This document shows positions 21,236 to 31,540 of a stretch of DNA of 64,000 nt, piece by piece (position 1 is the stretch's first letter; each line of letters begins with the position of its first letter). The DNA comes from Strobilurus pachycystidiatus. Lineage: Eukaryota > Basidiomycota > Agaricomycetes > Agaricales > Physalacriaceae. The notes beneath the pieces are model-generated. The model had not been told where the DNA came from, ran no database searches, and worked only from the letters and a program-made list of their open reading frames with translations. The translations under genes and the position numbers were made by a program. The stretch spans positions 186,001 to 250,000 of the forward strand of contig JAHLMK010000031.1 of the NCBI GenBank assembly GCA_019915135.1, read 5' to 3'.

Positions 21236-23297
21236 ATGTCGTCGCCAACACCAGAGGTCGCCCCGGAGAACAAAGTGCGTCTCCACCAACAAGGCACAGC
21301 AGGGAGGCGAACTAACTTACCTAAAGGAGAAGTCGCCCACCCCTGCGAACGAAAAGGAGGCCTCCCCAGAGGAAGAGCGCGTCGAAAAGGCTGTCAAGGT
21401 AAGCCAGACGTGACAGGGAAAAAGAAAAAGAACGGCTAAAAACGAGTCAAAACAGGTAGACGCGCGTCCCGAGGAACTACCTGATGCAAGGCCGTTGTTC
21501 GACTATAGCGGGTTCCTCCTGAACAACCGCGTACCAGTCGGATTGCGAGCAGCGGGTATAGACCTGGCGTTAGCACAGGAGCTGTCGGCAACGCCGGAGC
21601 GTACCAGAAAAATTCTGGAGGGACATGGCTACAAGACCTACCGTGCCGATGCCGTCTTCTGGACGGAATTTCAGGATGTGCTCGAGACGCTAGACGCCGC
21701 CATCGACTCACCTCTGGAACGCGTCGAAACCGCCCTCACTCGGGCCCTCGATCAAGTGGAACTCGATCCAAAGAATAACGAACCGCCGGCGCCTCACTTT
21801 CTAGGTAACCCCCGCGCTCGGCCAGACATAGCCCTCGAACTCGAGGAAGACGACGCGCAAGTCGTATTTCTCGTGCCCGAGCAGCTCTGGTCCTTCGTAC
21901 CACGAACGGAGGTAGCGGAGGAATTCTGGGGTCGACTGATCCCGGCACTCAAGGACGCCCGCACCTCCCAGCCCGTCTATTTCTCCTTCCGCCACATCCT
22001 GGACCTTCTGATTGAAGAAGTGGCGACGCTCAGCCAGCTTCAGCTTTTCACGAAAGAAGAAGCCGCGCCGGAAGCCGCAGGACGCGACGAGAAGGAGGGC
22101 GATCAGGGCGAAGACGGGGAACGTGTGGGAACGCCGCTGCGAACGATGCAGGATTTGGCCGCCGAGGAAGGCAGTGACCAGGAAGAAGACGAGCTGGCAA
22201 CGAAATCCCCCACACCTGTAGCCACGCGGCCCCGTCCCCAACCAAAGCCCCACTCACCAGCCAAAACCATGAAGGCAGTGGAAGTCCCCGCCGCCAAACG
22301 ACACATGGCGAAGAAAGGGCTTGGGCCCAAGACAGTTTACAAGTACGTGGTTAAACGATTCGTGGCGCCGTTATACCCTCCTAACACCCGAATCAGGCCC
22401 AAAGTCATCGCCAAGGTCGAACCACGAGACAAGGAACCTTCGGAGGTCGAGGAGGACGCCGAAGGAGAAACCGAGGCCGAAGAAGGAACGACGGAAGCCT
22501 CCAGCAAGATGACCAGGCGCGTTCCCCTGTACGACGACGACGCGCACTGTCTCGCCTGTGAGCAGCGTAGCGTCGTATGCACATTCAACCGGATGCGCTC
22601 GAGCGACCGCGGGAACAAGACCAGCTGCGACCAATGTTCCCTGAGTCGGGGAATCTACGGTCCGTGCCTGCTCGTCTGGGACCGGGAGCCAAAGGCGCCA
22701 ACTTGGATGAGTCTCGATGGGCGTCTTCGGGCCAAGTTGCAGAAACTGGCGCAGCCGCTGGTCAGCGACAAGAAGATCTCGAGCGCGCGTTATGTCTACC
22801 CTGCGCGTCGAGGAACGGCCGTCAAGTCGGAAGTGCAGGAGAAGAAAGAGGCAACGGCGCAGTCAAAGAAGCGTCGGAGAGATGTCGAGGAAGATAGCGA
22901 GGTCGAGGTGGTCGAACCCCCGAAGAAGAAGGAGAAGGGGAAGGCCAAGGCGAAGCGAGCCCCGACCCCGGTACCGGACGACGACGACGACGATGAACTC
23001 GAGGAGATCGAAGCCCCGCGCGCACGCCGAGAGTCGACGCGTCGCGTCTCTCTCATGTCGCCCCTCCGCCTCGTCACGGAGAAAGAGAAGGCTGAGCAGG
23101 ACAAGAAGCGAAGGGCCGCCAACGCAGGCGAAGGATCTTCGCGCCACACCGGCGCGCCAACCTCATCCGCGCGCGACTTCCTCCCCTCGATGGATCAACA
23201 AGAAGTCACCGACCGGGTCAACCTGATCCTGTCGTGGTACTTCACGTTGCCGCCCACTGCGCAGAAGAAGGTCAGGGAGATCATCGGCAAGAAGTAG
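21236..23297 (+). CDS. Retroelement accessory gene 1: spliced, Zn2Cys6-like protein
   Basis: Exons are 21236-21274, 21327-21398 and 21456-23297. The introns (52 and 57 nt, both phase 0) start GTGCGT and GTAAGC, and the first has an ACTAAC branch site. The ATG context CACCATGTCG is strong. The protein is 650 residues. The N-terminal half has helical, acidic segments such as YFSFRHILDLLIEEVATL. Near residue 402 lies a cluster C-x2-C-x6-C-x15-C-x2-C-x9-C, close to a fungal Zn2Cys6 binuclear cluster but with longer spacers. A disordered tail follows with basic KKKEKGKAKAKR-type and poly-Asp stretches, so a nuclear, nucleic-acid-related role is plausible. It lies in sense orientation 483 nt after pol. 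An AATAAA at 23407-23412 may end its transcript. I do not recognise the family. Confidence 0.75.
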
Positions 23298-23836
23298 GAC
23301 TTCGTCGCGGACAGTTTTCCCTTCGCCGCCGCCGCCTGGCTTTCTTAGAACAATTTACGAACATTTTATCTACATGTACATCTACCGCACGCACCCGCCC
23401 GACAACAATAAAATCCGCTTTTCATTAAAAACAAGTGTGATGTTTATTTGAAGAAAGAAAAGGACCTCGAGACCTAAGGTGCTAAGGCAAAAACGCCTTA
23501 AAAAGCCAAGTCCAGGCAGGGCAAACTTCTCAAAAGTCAAGAGGAGTTTCGAATAAAGTGTAAGGGAAATACAAGCGTGTATAAAAGCGAACTAAGGAGA
23601 AATTCTATAGGACCTGGCTAAGTAGACTAAACGACTAAGGTCTTTTATAGACTAAGGTGGTTAGACTTAGACGAGTAAAGGAGTTTCTATGAGGAAATAA
23701 GACTAAAAACGATTCCAATCCGGACCCACTGGGAGACGCGCTAAGCGTTCGTAGAAGAAACCCGAAGACCTAACATCAAGAATCATGATATAGTTCTCCA
23801 GGAGTTCGTAGTCCAGTGCAGAGGCGTTGGACCAGT
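23298..23836. other. Convergent 3' region between accessory genes
   Basis: AT-rich sequence between the 3' end of accessory gene 1 and the 3' end of the antisense accessory gene 2. It holds an AATAAA (23407-23412) and an internal copy of the polypurine-tract motif (23530-23546). No coding signal was seen. Confidence 0.55.
23530..23546 (+). repeat. Internal copy of the polypurine-tract motif
   Basis: TCAAAAGTCAAGAGGAG is identical over 17 bases to the motif directly before the 3' LTR (26961-26977). It could be a central polypurine tract or the relic of an older element end. Confidence 0.55.
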
Positions 23837-24821
23837 CTATTTCCCAGAAGGATGGAGTGACAAAAGACAAATGCTCATCGGCTCGCTACAAGCACAGAAG
23901 TTACAAGGTGTGCGAAGCGTGGGAAGGAGTTGACGAACGGTGTTCGAAGGAACTTCAACGTGGGGAGCCAAACGCCTAAGTCGAGTAGGTCGCATCAAGG
24001 CTCCCAACTTAGGAAAACCATACAAGGCAGAATTCGCTCGCTGGAACTCCGGCCACCACTTCATAACGGTTACGATGGACGGAGGCGTTTGATCGTATTG
24101 AACAGGGAGGATCCGCAAGGCGTTTGGATCGATAATCAACTCGCGAAGAGTGGAATCGAATCCCATATAACCACCGAAGGTGGATTCCACCTGGAAGCAA
24201 TAATCAGACAAGGCGGTTCTGGAGAAGGTGTTTGCGCACCATGAACCGGGGAATAATGTCCTTCATCAAGTCGGGATGCACGCCCGGTATGTCCAGCAAA
24301 CCATACCCAAGGAAGTTATCAAGGGCGAAACCGTCGAGGGTCCTTCCATTGACGGCTCGGAACCAGGACTTACAGAGCTCCACGGCTCCGTAGTACAAGG
24401 GAAAGAAGTACCGGCGAAAGCCAAGGTAAATGACGGGGTTTTCGTAGAAGGCGGGATCCCACATATACGCCAGACGACGCTGGAGAGGAAGTAAGCAGGC
24501 ATAAGGGCCTAAGGCGTTGTTACGCACCAAGGTATACAACAAATACCGCAGGGACGGGACATCCAAAGGCTTCCCTTCACCAAAATGAAGCACTGGCTCT
24601 TCTAAGGCAGCTACCGCCGCAGTATCGTCAACCGTGGAGAGAGTACCGTCGTCATAGCGGATAACGATGCTGAATCGCCGAGCGAAGGTATACAATTCCA
24701 AGGCGCTGGTCAAGGCCAATTCGCCAAGTAGGGCCTCGAGCTCCTCCGGAGCAGGTTGGTTGTGCAAAGGGATGCCGCGAAGGCGAGTGTCAGAAAACGA
24801 AGGAAGAATCGGGATAGGCAT
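23837..24821 (-). CDS. Retroelement accessory gene 2: antisense, spliced, unknown function
   Basis: Exon 1 is 24821-24240 and exon 2 is 24190-23837. The 49 nt intron (GTGCGC...CTGAT...TTCCAG, phase 0) joins two frames that are both open only around it. The protein is 311 residues. The start ATG at 24821 has good context (ACCGCCATG), and a TATA box (CTATAAAAACGCC) sits about 35 nt upstream. The first half is acidic-hydrophobic with ALTSALELYTFARRFSIVIRY and LRYLLYTLVRNNALGPYACL. Aromatic-rich YLGFRRYFFPLYYG follows. No signal peptide, transmembrane anchor or known domain was recognised. It is transcribed against gag-pol, head-to-tail with accessory gene 3. The last 50 codons are less convincing and may hide another intron. 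Confidence 0.68.
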
Positions 24822-25272
24822 GGCGGTTATGGCAAAACCAGAAGCAACGCTGGCGTTTTTATAGAGTACCGGGACCGCCGTGACGATTCAAGGAAAAGGA
24901 AGAAATAGCTTAAGCGAGTCTAGGAATAAAGCTTAAGCTACTCCGAAGACCATTAAAGAGACCTAGGCGCTGTAAAAACTTAGGATGAACGATTCGACGA
25001 AGGTGATCGGGAATTCCCGATCGAACTTACTTAGTTGATGAAGGCGATCATTGGACTTAAGAAGGATCGCCGGAGTTCTAACGGATCGCGCCAAAGGGTA
25101 AAAACAAGGGTAGTCGTGTTGAGACGGCTGTGTACTAAAGTAGCTACGGGAAACAAAGTGCTACCGGACCTACAAGGGATAAAACGAAATCCGAAGCCAG
25201 TGTAAACATGAAAGGAGAAAGAGCTAGACGACTGGCTAAGACTTGGAGGAGGTTGAGACCACCTTTAGGAAA
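24822..25272. other. Spacer between antisense accessory genes 2 and 3
   Basis: It holds the minus-strand promoter of accessory gene 2 (TATA at 24856-24863) and, further right, the 3' end region of accessory gene 3. No coding signal was seen. Confidence 0.55.
24856..24863 (-). promoter_or_regulatory. TATA box of accessory gene 2
   Basis: TATAAAAA on the minus strand lies about 35 nt before the ATG at 24821. The 13 bases CTATAAAAACGCC are identical to those upstream of accessory gene 3. Confidence 0.6.
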
Positions 25273-26780
25273 CTACTGGGCTTGGTCCACTCCGTCTAAG
25301 GCGGAAATATACAAATCCCGAGTCGACAAAACGAACTGAATACGACCCCGGATCTCATTGTAAGACGAGATAATGTCGTGGCGGTATTGACGCTCCAACT
25401 GGAGAAGTCCCGGCGAAATATTGGGATCATCCACACCGGCCAAGCGGGTCATGCGCTTGTGAACCTGTGTCAAGGCGGCCTGCAAACCGTTGATATACTG
25501 GGGCGCTAATATCCAAGGAGTCAGAAAGGAGAAAGACAGATCAAAGTAACAGGACGTACCCGCATCCAATTGCTTGAGCAAGACCGGCTCGATCATAAAG
25601 GTCGAAGGACGAGCAGCCTTAGCGGCGCGGCGAGAAAGGTCGTCGGGGAGCTTGCGCTTAGGAGGAAGTTCCTGACCGTTGAGGGATCCCAAGGTTTGCA
25701 TGGCGCGCTGATAAACACGGGCGTTAACGTCCATCTTGGGTAGGGCAGCAAAAGGAAGATAACGCACAGAAGTGCTCTAAAGGGGAATCCCAATCAGAAC
25801 CAAGTAAAGGCAAAAAGACCAAGAGTAATAAACGACTCACCGCTTCCGCCTCTTTGAAAAGGTTGTTGGACAAGGACATCTGTTGGAAGAAATCAGCCAG
25901 TTGAAGGCGAAGGGCTATAAAGGAATTGAGCGTACGTTCTCACCAACGACAATCACGGACTCCTCACCGTCGGTGTCGGCTTCTGCAACATCGTCAGCCC
26001 AATCAAAATACTCGCGCTTGAAGAATCGCGCACGGCCATCGGCATCCATGTCGATGTCTTCTTCCGCCTGTTTCTCCATAGCGTCGGTGATAACTTCAGG
26101 AGATTTCTTGCTTTTTCCCTGTGAAGAGGTAAGGCGTTAAGAAAGACCTAATGAACAAGTATGACAAACCTTGACCTTGGGGTCCGGTTTAACGAAGACG
26201 TTGGTCGGATGCATGGGATGATCAGCAGGCAAAGGCTGGAACTGCGCGTTCGACATCTTCTTGGCGGTGTTCACCAAAGGTTGGAAGATGTGCGCGATGT
26301 GGTGCGAAGGCGTTTGAGGATGAATGCCAAGGAGATGAAGCGTCAATCCGAGATAGTTCTTGACGTTGTGGAAGAACAAGACAAGGTCGGATGGGACCTT
26401 CGAGTCGGAAGGAACGGACTTGATGTCGGTGTTGGCCATCTAGGAGGAATTAAGGAAACGACGACAGGCACGAAGGATAAAAAGGGACACACCAAGACCG
26501 CCTCCATGATTTTGTCGACCTGCTCGGTGATCTGCTTGGAAAGTTCCATGTTGAGGCAGGCCTTTTTGATGTCGAGACGGTTGAGGCGAGGGAGAGCCAT
26601 CGACATGCGAAGCCCGAGGACCGTAAAGGTGTCCGGGGTGGTCGCAGGAGGATCGTATTCCACGGAATAGGCGAGGACGGCGACGGAAGCGTCCTTGTGA
26701 GTGGCGATCTCCTTCGCGGAAGGAAGGTAAGGGACCGAAGGCAAAAGACGAGCGCAGGAAGTCCAGGATTTGGGAGCCAT
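25273..26780 (-). CDS. Retroelement accessory gene 3: antisense, five exons, unknown function
   Basis: Exons are 26780-26493, 26439-26170, 26118-25936, 25879-25841 and 25776-25273. The four introns (53, 51, 56 and 64 nt) are all phase 0, with donors GTGTGT, GTTTGT, GTACGC and GTGAGT and acceptors TAG, CAG, CAG and TAG. The protein is 427 residues. It starts MAPKSW, has a helical segment ELSKQITEQVDKIMEAVL at the first junction, an acidic middle (EEDIDMDADG, EADTDGEE) and a basic KRKLPDDLSRRAAKAAR stretch. A C-terminal part follows with FLTPWILAPQYINGLQAAL and a coiled-coil-like region. I recognise no domain. The consistent phase and open frames across four introns make the exon chain credible. 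It has its own TATA box 47 nt upstream of the ATG and runs antisense to gag-pol. Confidence 0.7.
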
Positions 26781-26826
26781 GTCGAAGGAAAGTAAGGATG
26801 AAAACGCCCAGGAGATAAAACAGGCG

Positions 26827-26834
26827 TTTTTATA
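26827..26834 (-). promoter_or_regulatory. TATA box of accessory gene 3
   Basis: TATAAAAA on the minus strand lies about 47 nt before the ATG at 26780, inside the 13-mer CTATAAAAACGCC shared with accessory gene 2. Confidence 0.6.
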
Positions 26835-26960
26835 GGCGAGCAAGGTGAAAATTGCCAAGGACCTTGATAAAGATAGAACGGCAAAAGGTCTGGGGCTTTG
26901 CACCAAGGCAGAAGGAATAAGCGTTTTTCGCGATACTACTAGGATGTCGGGGACGACATT

Positions 26961-26978
26961 TCAAAAGTCAAGAGGAGA
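26961..26978 (+). promoter_or_regulatory. Polypurine tract before the 3' LTR
   Basis: TCAAAAGTCAAGAGGAGA ends immediately at the 3' LTR TG. Its purine-rich end AAGAGGAGA fits a plus-strand primer site. Confidence 0.7.
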
Positions 26979-28672
26979 TGATACGCATTGTAGAATCCTA
27001 GTGCCAGAACCAGGGAATTTTGCGATTCCTGTAGGAGTCTATGCCAGGACTTCCAGTCACAGCACAACGACCAGAGAGACACACGGAGAAACTACCTTAA
27101 CGCAGGCAAGTCTCCAGGACTAAGGGATACGCGCCTTTAGGACGCGGTATGATCGACCGATCATACTCCTTAACTCCGAATATCATTATCCAAGCGTTGT
27201 ACTCTTAAAACCAGGAGTTAATTCAACCGTGTCGGTCATGCAACGACAAGTGCCTACCAGAAATAGCACTACGGAAAGTACCCAGGCAGGAGATACTCTA
27301 CCAAGAAGGCTCAAGGAGTTTACTCGTGCTAAGTCAGAACTCGCGCGATCAAGAATAGATCAAAGGAGAAGATCTCTCTTCCGGGCCATGGCGCCTTCGG
27401 AATAGTGATCTCCGCTCCGACGCCCCGCACCAAAGAAAACGGACTTCGATCCGCCGCCGCCGATCACTAAAGATAGACCTGGCTAAAAGGCCCGATCATG
27501 GACCTTGTACCTCACTGGAACTCACATATTGATGTGGCGTCACTGAGTGTCGAAAACGAATCACCTTCCAAGCGCTAAGGATAAAGCCCAACCAACGCCT
27601 AAGACACGAAAGAACTCGTTAAGGAGTTTTGCCAAGACAAGCGGAACCTCGGGAGACAGAAATAGACTTAAGGAAGAGCCAGACCGGTGGTGTGGCGCAC
27701 TTGGCGCTGACCAAGTGTTCAGTCTTCTCCCGGGTCGGCTGTTTCGAACAGGGATAGCCAATCAGGACGCTAGTACAGAATGACTCGACCTCCGAGAGGC
27801 CCGACGAGTAGTAAACCCGCTTACAGTACAGAATAGTAGGAATAGTATAAAAGGCCAGCAAGTGCCAGTAGATAGGTAGCTTAGTGCCCCCACAGTATCC
27901 GCTAGTAATACGCAGTCGCTGTAGTGAATCTAACTCGAGTTTCGGCTCAACTTACTCTGAATTTGAGAGAACCCAAAAGACCTTGAAAGCCCCAAAAAGA
28001 CCTTAGAACCATTTAGGCGATATCAGGTGTTAGCAAACTCCTTGAAGAACTCATAGGTTCCTATCCTCCAAGTCACTAAGACCATACCAAACGACACCAC
28101 TTGGCGTTAGACCCTTGTGTTCGTTAGAAGGCCGGGTTGCAAGTAGTTCTGCCTTGCAATCACGCTCTGTTGTGAAGTATTCGCCTTTGAGGAGTTTAGT
28201 TGAGTTTGAACGAGTGTTGTTATCGTCTGAAACACCTTACGGAATCTTTGGTCCCAGTCCAAGACACTAGAAGTTTGGTTTAAAGACAAGGAAATCGCCT
28301 TACTTGGTAGCAGTCCAGTAGCATAAACACCTACGGTAGCGGCCTGCCATAAGACAATCACCTTGTATAAAAGAACGATCAATAAGAAGGAGCTACATTG
28401 CCTCGCGCTGTTTAAGGTCTCCGTGCGTTGTGACTTCGGCCTACGACTTTCAGATTATCTTGTTCGACTTTGTGAATCAATCTCCCTACACCCCCTAAAA
28501 CTACTCGAACGCAAGTTCGTAATACATCTCTATTGTTCCAATACCAAAAGTACTTGTTCCTTTGAACAACTACACCAGCCTCGCTCCCACAAGGAGTATT
28601 AGTGAGATATAAGGATAGATAGGATAGATTTCATAGTCCCTTTTTAGAGGTCTATTTCGAACGTGCATATCA
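26979..28672 (+). repeat. 3' LTR (1,694 bp)
   Basis: I found it identical to the 5' LTR wherever compared, apart from lacking the 7 bp tandem duplication. It ends GTGCATATCA followed by the ACGC target duplication. Confidence 0.95.
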
Positions 28673-28676
28673 ACGC
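28673..28676. repeat. Target-site duplication, right copy (ACGC)
   Basis: It matches 12084-12087. The sequence to its right continues exon 4 of NLR-A on the minus strand. Confidence 0.85.
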
Positions 28677-30338
28677 GAGGAAAAGATGGCTTTGAGCCGC
28701 AGAAGCATGTCATCCCGCCCCTCGAAGTACTCTGAGGGAGATGGGCACGGAAGGAGGCCGAGTGGTCGAGTAGTATGATGAGGAATGACTGTTGTAGTGA
28801 TCCATGCATGTATGTTGCGGATCATCTTTGTTTGCTCATCCTGTGCCCCATCAATCTTGGCGAGTACCTTTCGATTATGTGCGCCGTCAATGCGCGCATA
28901 CACAGTTTGGTTACTCTGGACTCAAAATCAACTTGTGTGCAAGCAAACCCAATATGTGCGTACCTGGAGGACATACAATGTCTTCCACAACTTGTTTGCA
29001 AGTTCGTCACCTCTCTGCTTGAGGTCATCGCGGTCCAAGCCAACGGCAATGAAGTTCTTGTTGTTGAACTCGCTCCAGGCAAGAAAGACCTCCACGAGTG
29101 TGTCCTCAAGCGGCTTGAATGCGGCAAACGTGTCGGATGGAAGGTCCTGGATCTGGGCTTCATGTGCAAACACGGCCATGAATGTAGAAAGCGTCCCGAG
29201 CGCTGTCATCAAACGTGCCCACGACTCTCGGCACTCTTGGTATTTCTGCAAATGAAATAATCTGGATTCAGAGGCAAGGATGCGAAGGATAAAGAGCCAC
29301 GTACGTCCACAACTTTGATGAGATGTGTAACAATGCCTGCCACTGCCTTGATGACGGGGAGATTCTCGGCAATCTCGGCCGCCTCTTTGAGGATGTTCAC
29401 GCAGACGGAGGCATTGTCGACGTTGATGACGCCACTGGTTGCCTTAGCCAGCTTCTGGAGCATCGCTTTGGCTTTGTCTGAGACTGACGGTTGACTGGTG
29501 GACGGCGCCAGGTGAGCGGTCGATGGCGCCGGGTGAGCGGTCGATGGCGCCGGGTGAGAGGTTGATGGCGGCAAATGAGTGGCAGATGCTGGAGACAGCG
29601 AGGCGGGCATCGATGGAGCGAATGTGCCCCCCGGAGTCTGCTGTTGGAGTATCGGAGACGGGGAAGGCGAGGCGGCGGGAGATGCAGATGGCAAGGGGAT
29701 GGGAGACGAGATCGGCATAGGGCCGGACATCGGAGCCGGCGACAAAGTGGAAGATGGAGGAGACATAACGTTGGGAGACGGAGATGGCATGATGACGGGA
29801 GACGGAGATTGTGAAAAGCTGGGAGAAGAGAGAAACATAGGGTTGGCAAACGAAGATAGCATAGGGTTGGGAGACGGAGAAGGCGAACGGCTCGAAGCGG
29901 GAGACGGAGACAGCATAGGGATAACAGAAGAAAGGTTGGAAGAGGGAGATGGAACGGGGTTGGGAGACGGAGACGGCATATGAATGTGAGAGGTGGATGG
30001 CATAGTGTTGGGAGACGGGGCTGGCAAAGAGCCGTGAGACGGAGACGGAGACGGGTTGGTAGAGCGAGATGAGCGGGCTGGCCGCTTCATTTTTGATTTG
30101 AAGCGAGAGAAGACAGAAGGTGCTGATTGAATATCAGACAGCAATTGCTGGATGACGGAGAGAGAGGCAAACCTTTCTTATCAGTCTCCCCTTTGGCCTG
30201 GGCAGGAGGGACGACGACATCGTCCGATTGGTGTTCAGAAAGCGCCGTGGAAGGAGCAGGGCTCTTCGATCGACTCCGCAGATTCAACGAGAGACGATCG
30301 CGCCAACCGCGCTTGCGTTCTGCAGTATTGCTGTCCAT

Positions 30339-31540
30339 GGTCGTTCTGTTGTTGTGACTGTTCGGTATCAAGGAGCGTCGAACGTGTATTCCACGCTGTC
30401 TCCGGCAATCCTGGGTCCGTGTATTGATTGATTGACAGAATGTAACACGTTGATGTCACACTGATCCTTTCCTCCACCATCGGGTCTCGGCACATTTCGT
30501 TCCGCTTTCGCCGTCATCCTACTCAGGTGGACTTGAGTGGTGATTTTGTTTTCTCTTCGGCGTGAGCGACGCATACTATCTGCCCAGCGCTGTCGCTCAC
30601 AGCATCCGCCAATCCTCTCCGCTGTGGAGGCGTCCATTCTTTCTGACACACAGCACGCTGACGCCCGTGCCCTTCCTCTCACAGGCCACCGCCAATTCCA
30701 ATCTTTGCCGCGCATCACCCCAAATGTCCGCGGCGACGGCAGGACGAGGACTGTCTTCTCAGCAAGCCGCCTCCTCCGCCGTCTACCGTTCCTCGACCTT
30801 CACCCAATCGAAACAACTCTCGCAGACGCCTCCTAGGTACCGACAGCTGCTACCCTCGCATTCACAGAACACGAACCGGCCCATGACACGTCGGAGATGG
30901 TGCCGCACAGCGTGCGTTCGCTTGTTTCCTCTTTACCATCATCTCCGAACGCGACCCCGAAAGCAGAATGACATCTGAGAGACGAAACATACTGACAGGC
31001 GCCGCGAAGAAATGGACGACGGAAGCATGGAGGTGCGCGTATTTGCTTCTGATTTCGTTTCATTCGTGGACGGAGGCGACTCATACCGCCACTCTTGTCT
31101 CCTTCGTTCGCTCGACGCTCTCTTCTCTCTGTCCCGACTCCTCACCGATGCCTCTTCCCTCGTTCCTCCTCCCCCTCTCACCTCATCGCAATCCCTCCCC
31201 CTCCTCGGACCTCGTCAACGCCCCTCGCCCCCCTCTCTCCCTCCCCTTCCCTCACCCTCCCTCCCTCCAACCCTCCTCCCCAGGAGCGACGGGACATGGA
31301 GAATATAATCTGGCTTATGACCTGCATGCATAGCGTAATTTAGCACAGCGGCGTGTCCAGACTGCAAGCCCTCAGCGCGTACAGGTGTTGTTGGGAAGGC
31401 GTCTGTGGGGGTGGGGACGATTGTGAGTCAGTCAATCGGTGGCTTTGATGGACAGGGTGGTGTCTTGGTGTGGCGCTCGACGTTCGACCCGTCTCTACCT
31501 CTCCTCTCTCACGCTCGCTCTCTCCTCCTCGCTTGTTCCT
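30339..31540 (-). promoter_or_regulatory. NLR promoter/leader module, copy A
   Basis: About 1.2 kb upstream of NLR-A matches, in inverted orientation, 52.31-53.59 kb upstream of NLR-B. Shared pieces include a CACTGATCCTTTCC motif, a GCGTGAGCGACGCATACTAT block near 30,560, a pyrimidine-rich tract (31,160-31,285) and the GCGCTCGACGTTCGACC block. Short frames inside belong to no recognised protein. Confidence 0.65.

Larger units (their letters stand above)
12088..28672 (+). mobile_element. Ty3/gypsy-type LTR retrotransposon with three extra spliced genes (16,585 bp)
   Basis: It has LTRs with TG...CA ends, a 4 bp target duplication, a gag frame with a zinc knuckle, an aspartic protease and an RT-RNaseH-integrase polyprotein in the order PR-RT-RH-IN, the Ty3/gypsy order. 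Between pol and the 3' LTR lie about 6.2 kb with three intron-containing genes, one sense and two antisense. Typical fungal Ty3 elements are 5-8 kb, so this is about twice as long. The LTRs are identical where I compared them except for a 7 bp tandem duplication, and the core frames are open. That points to a very recent and possibly active element. It is inserted in exon 4 of NLR-A, antisense to that gene. Confidence 0.95.
8635..30338 (-). pseudogene. NLR-A: helical-NTPase-NB-ARC-TPR gene, split by a retrotransposon in exon 4
   Basis: Exons on the minus strand are 30338-30173, 30122-29305, 29245-28964, 28915-28673 plus 12083-12001 (exon 4, split), 11950-11537 and 11482-8635. Leaving out the element and one copy of the 4 bp target duplication, exon 4 is 326 nt, exactly as in NLR-B. 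The whole chain is then an open frame of 1,617 codons. Features are a Ser/Pro-rich linker, a helical domain, a P-loop-less NTPase-like unit, and an NB-ARC with P-loop AKGGTGKTQ, Walker B LVIFDNADD and a HALPIAIAG motif. Fourteen 42-residue TPRs follow. NLRs of this type are thought to sense non-self or act in incompatibility. Apart from the insertion I see no disabling mutation, so inactivation is recent. A truncated protein from either half remains possible. Confidence 0.88.
7480..31540. repeat. Arm A of a large inverted duplication (interrupted by the retrotransposon)
   Basis: This arm contains the NLR-A 3' flank, the NLR-A gene on the minus strand and its promoter module. It corresponds in inverted orientation to about 52,310-58,815. 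Matching landmarks are the GTAGGACTAAATACAGCTAACGC junction motif near 8,440 and 58,365, the six-exon NLR structure, and the GCGCTCGACGTTCGACC motif near 31,474 and 52,370. Without the 16.6 kb element the arm is about 7.5 kb. The edges are approximate because similarity fades gradually. Confidence 0.8.

Noticed and set aside
12088..28672. Interpretation of the cargo region as a Starship or DNA-transposon insertion inside the LTR element
   Set aside because: No tyrosine recombinase, transposase or terminal inverted repeats with target duplications were found between 20.8 and 27.0 kb.
29523..29983. Gly/Asp-rich frames on the plus strand over NLR-A exon 2, and their counterparts at 53.9-54.4 kb
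   Set aside because: They are reverse translations of the TCNCCN Ser/Pro repeats of the NLR linker.
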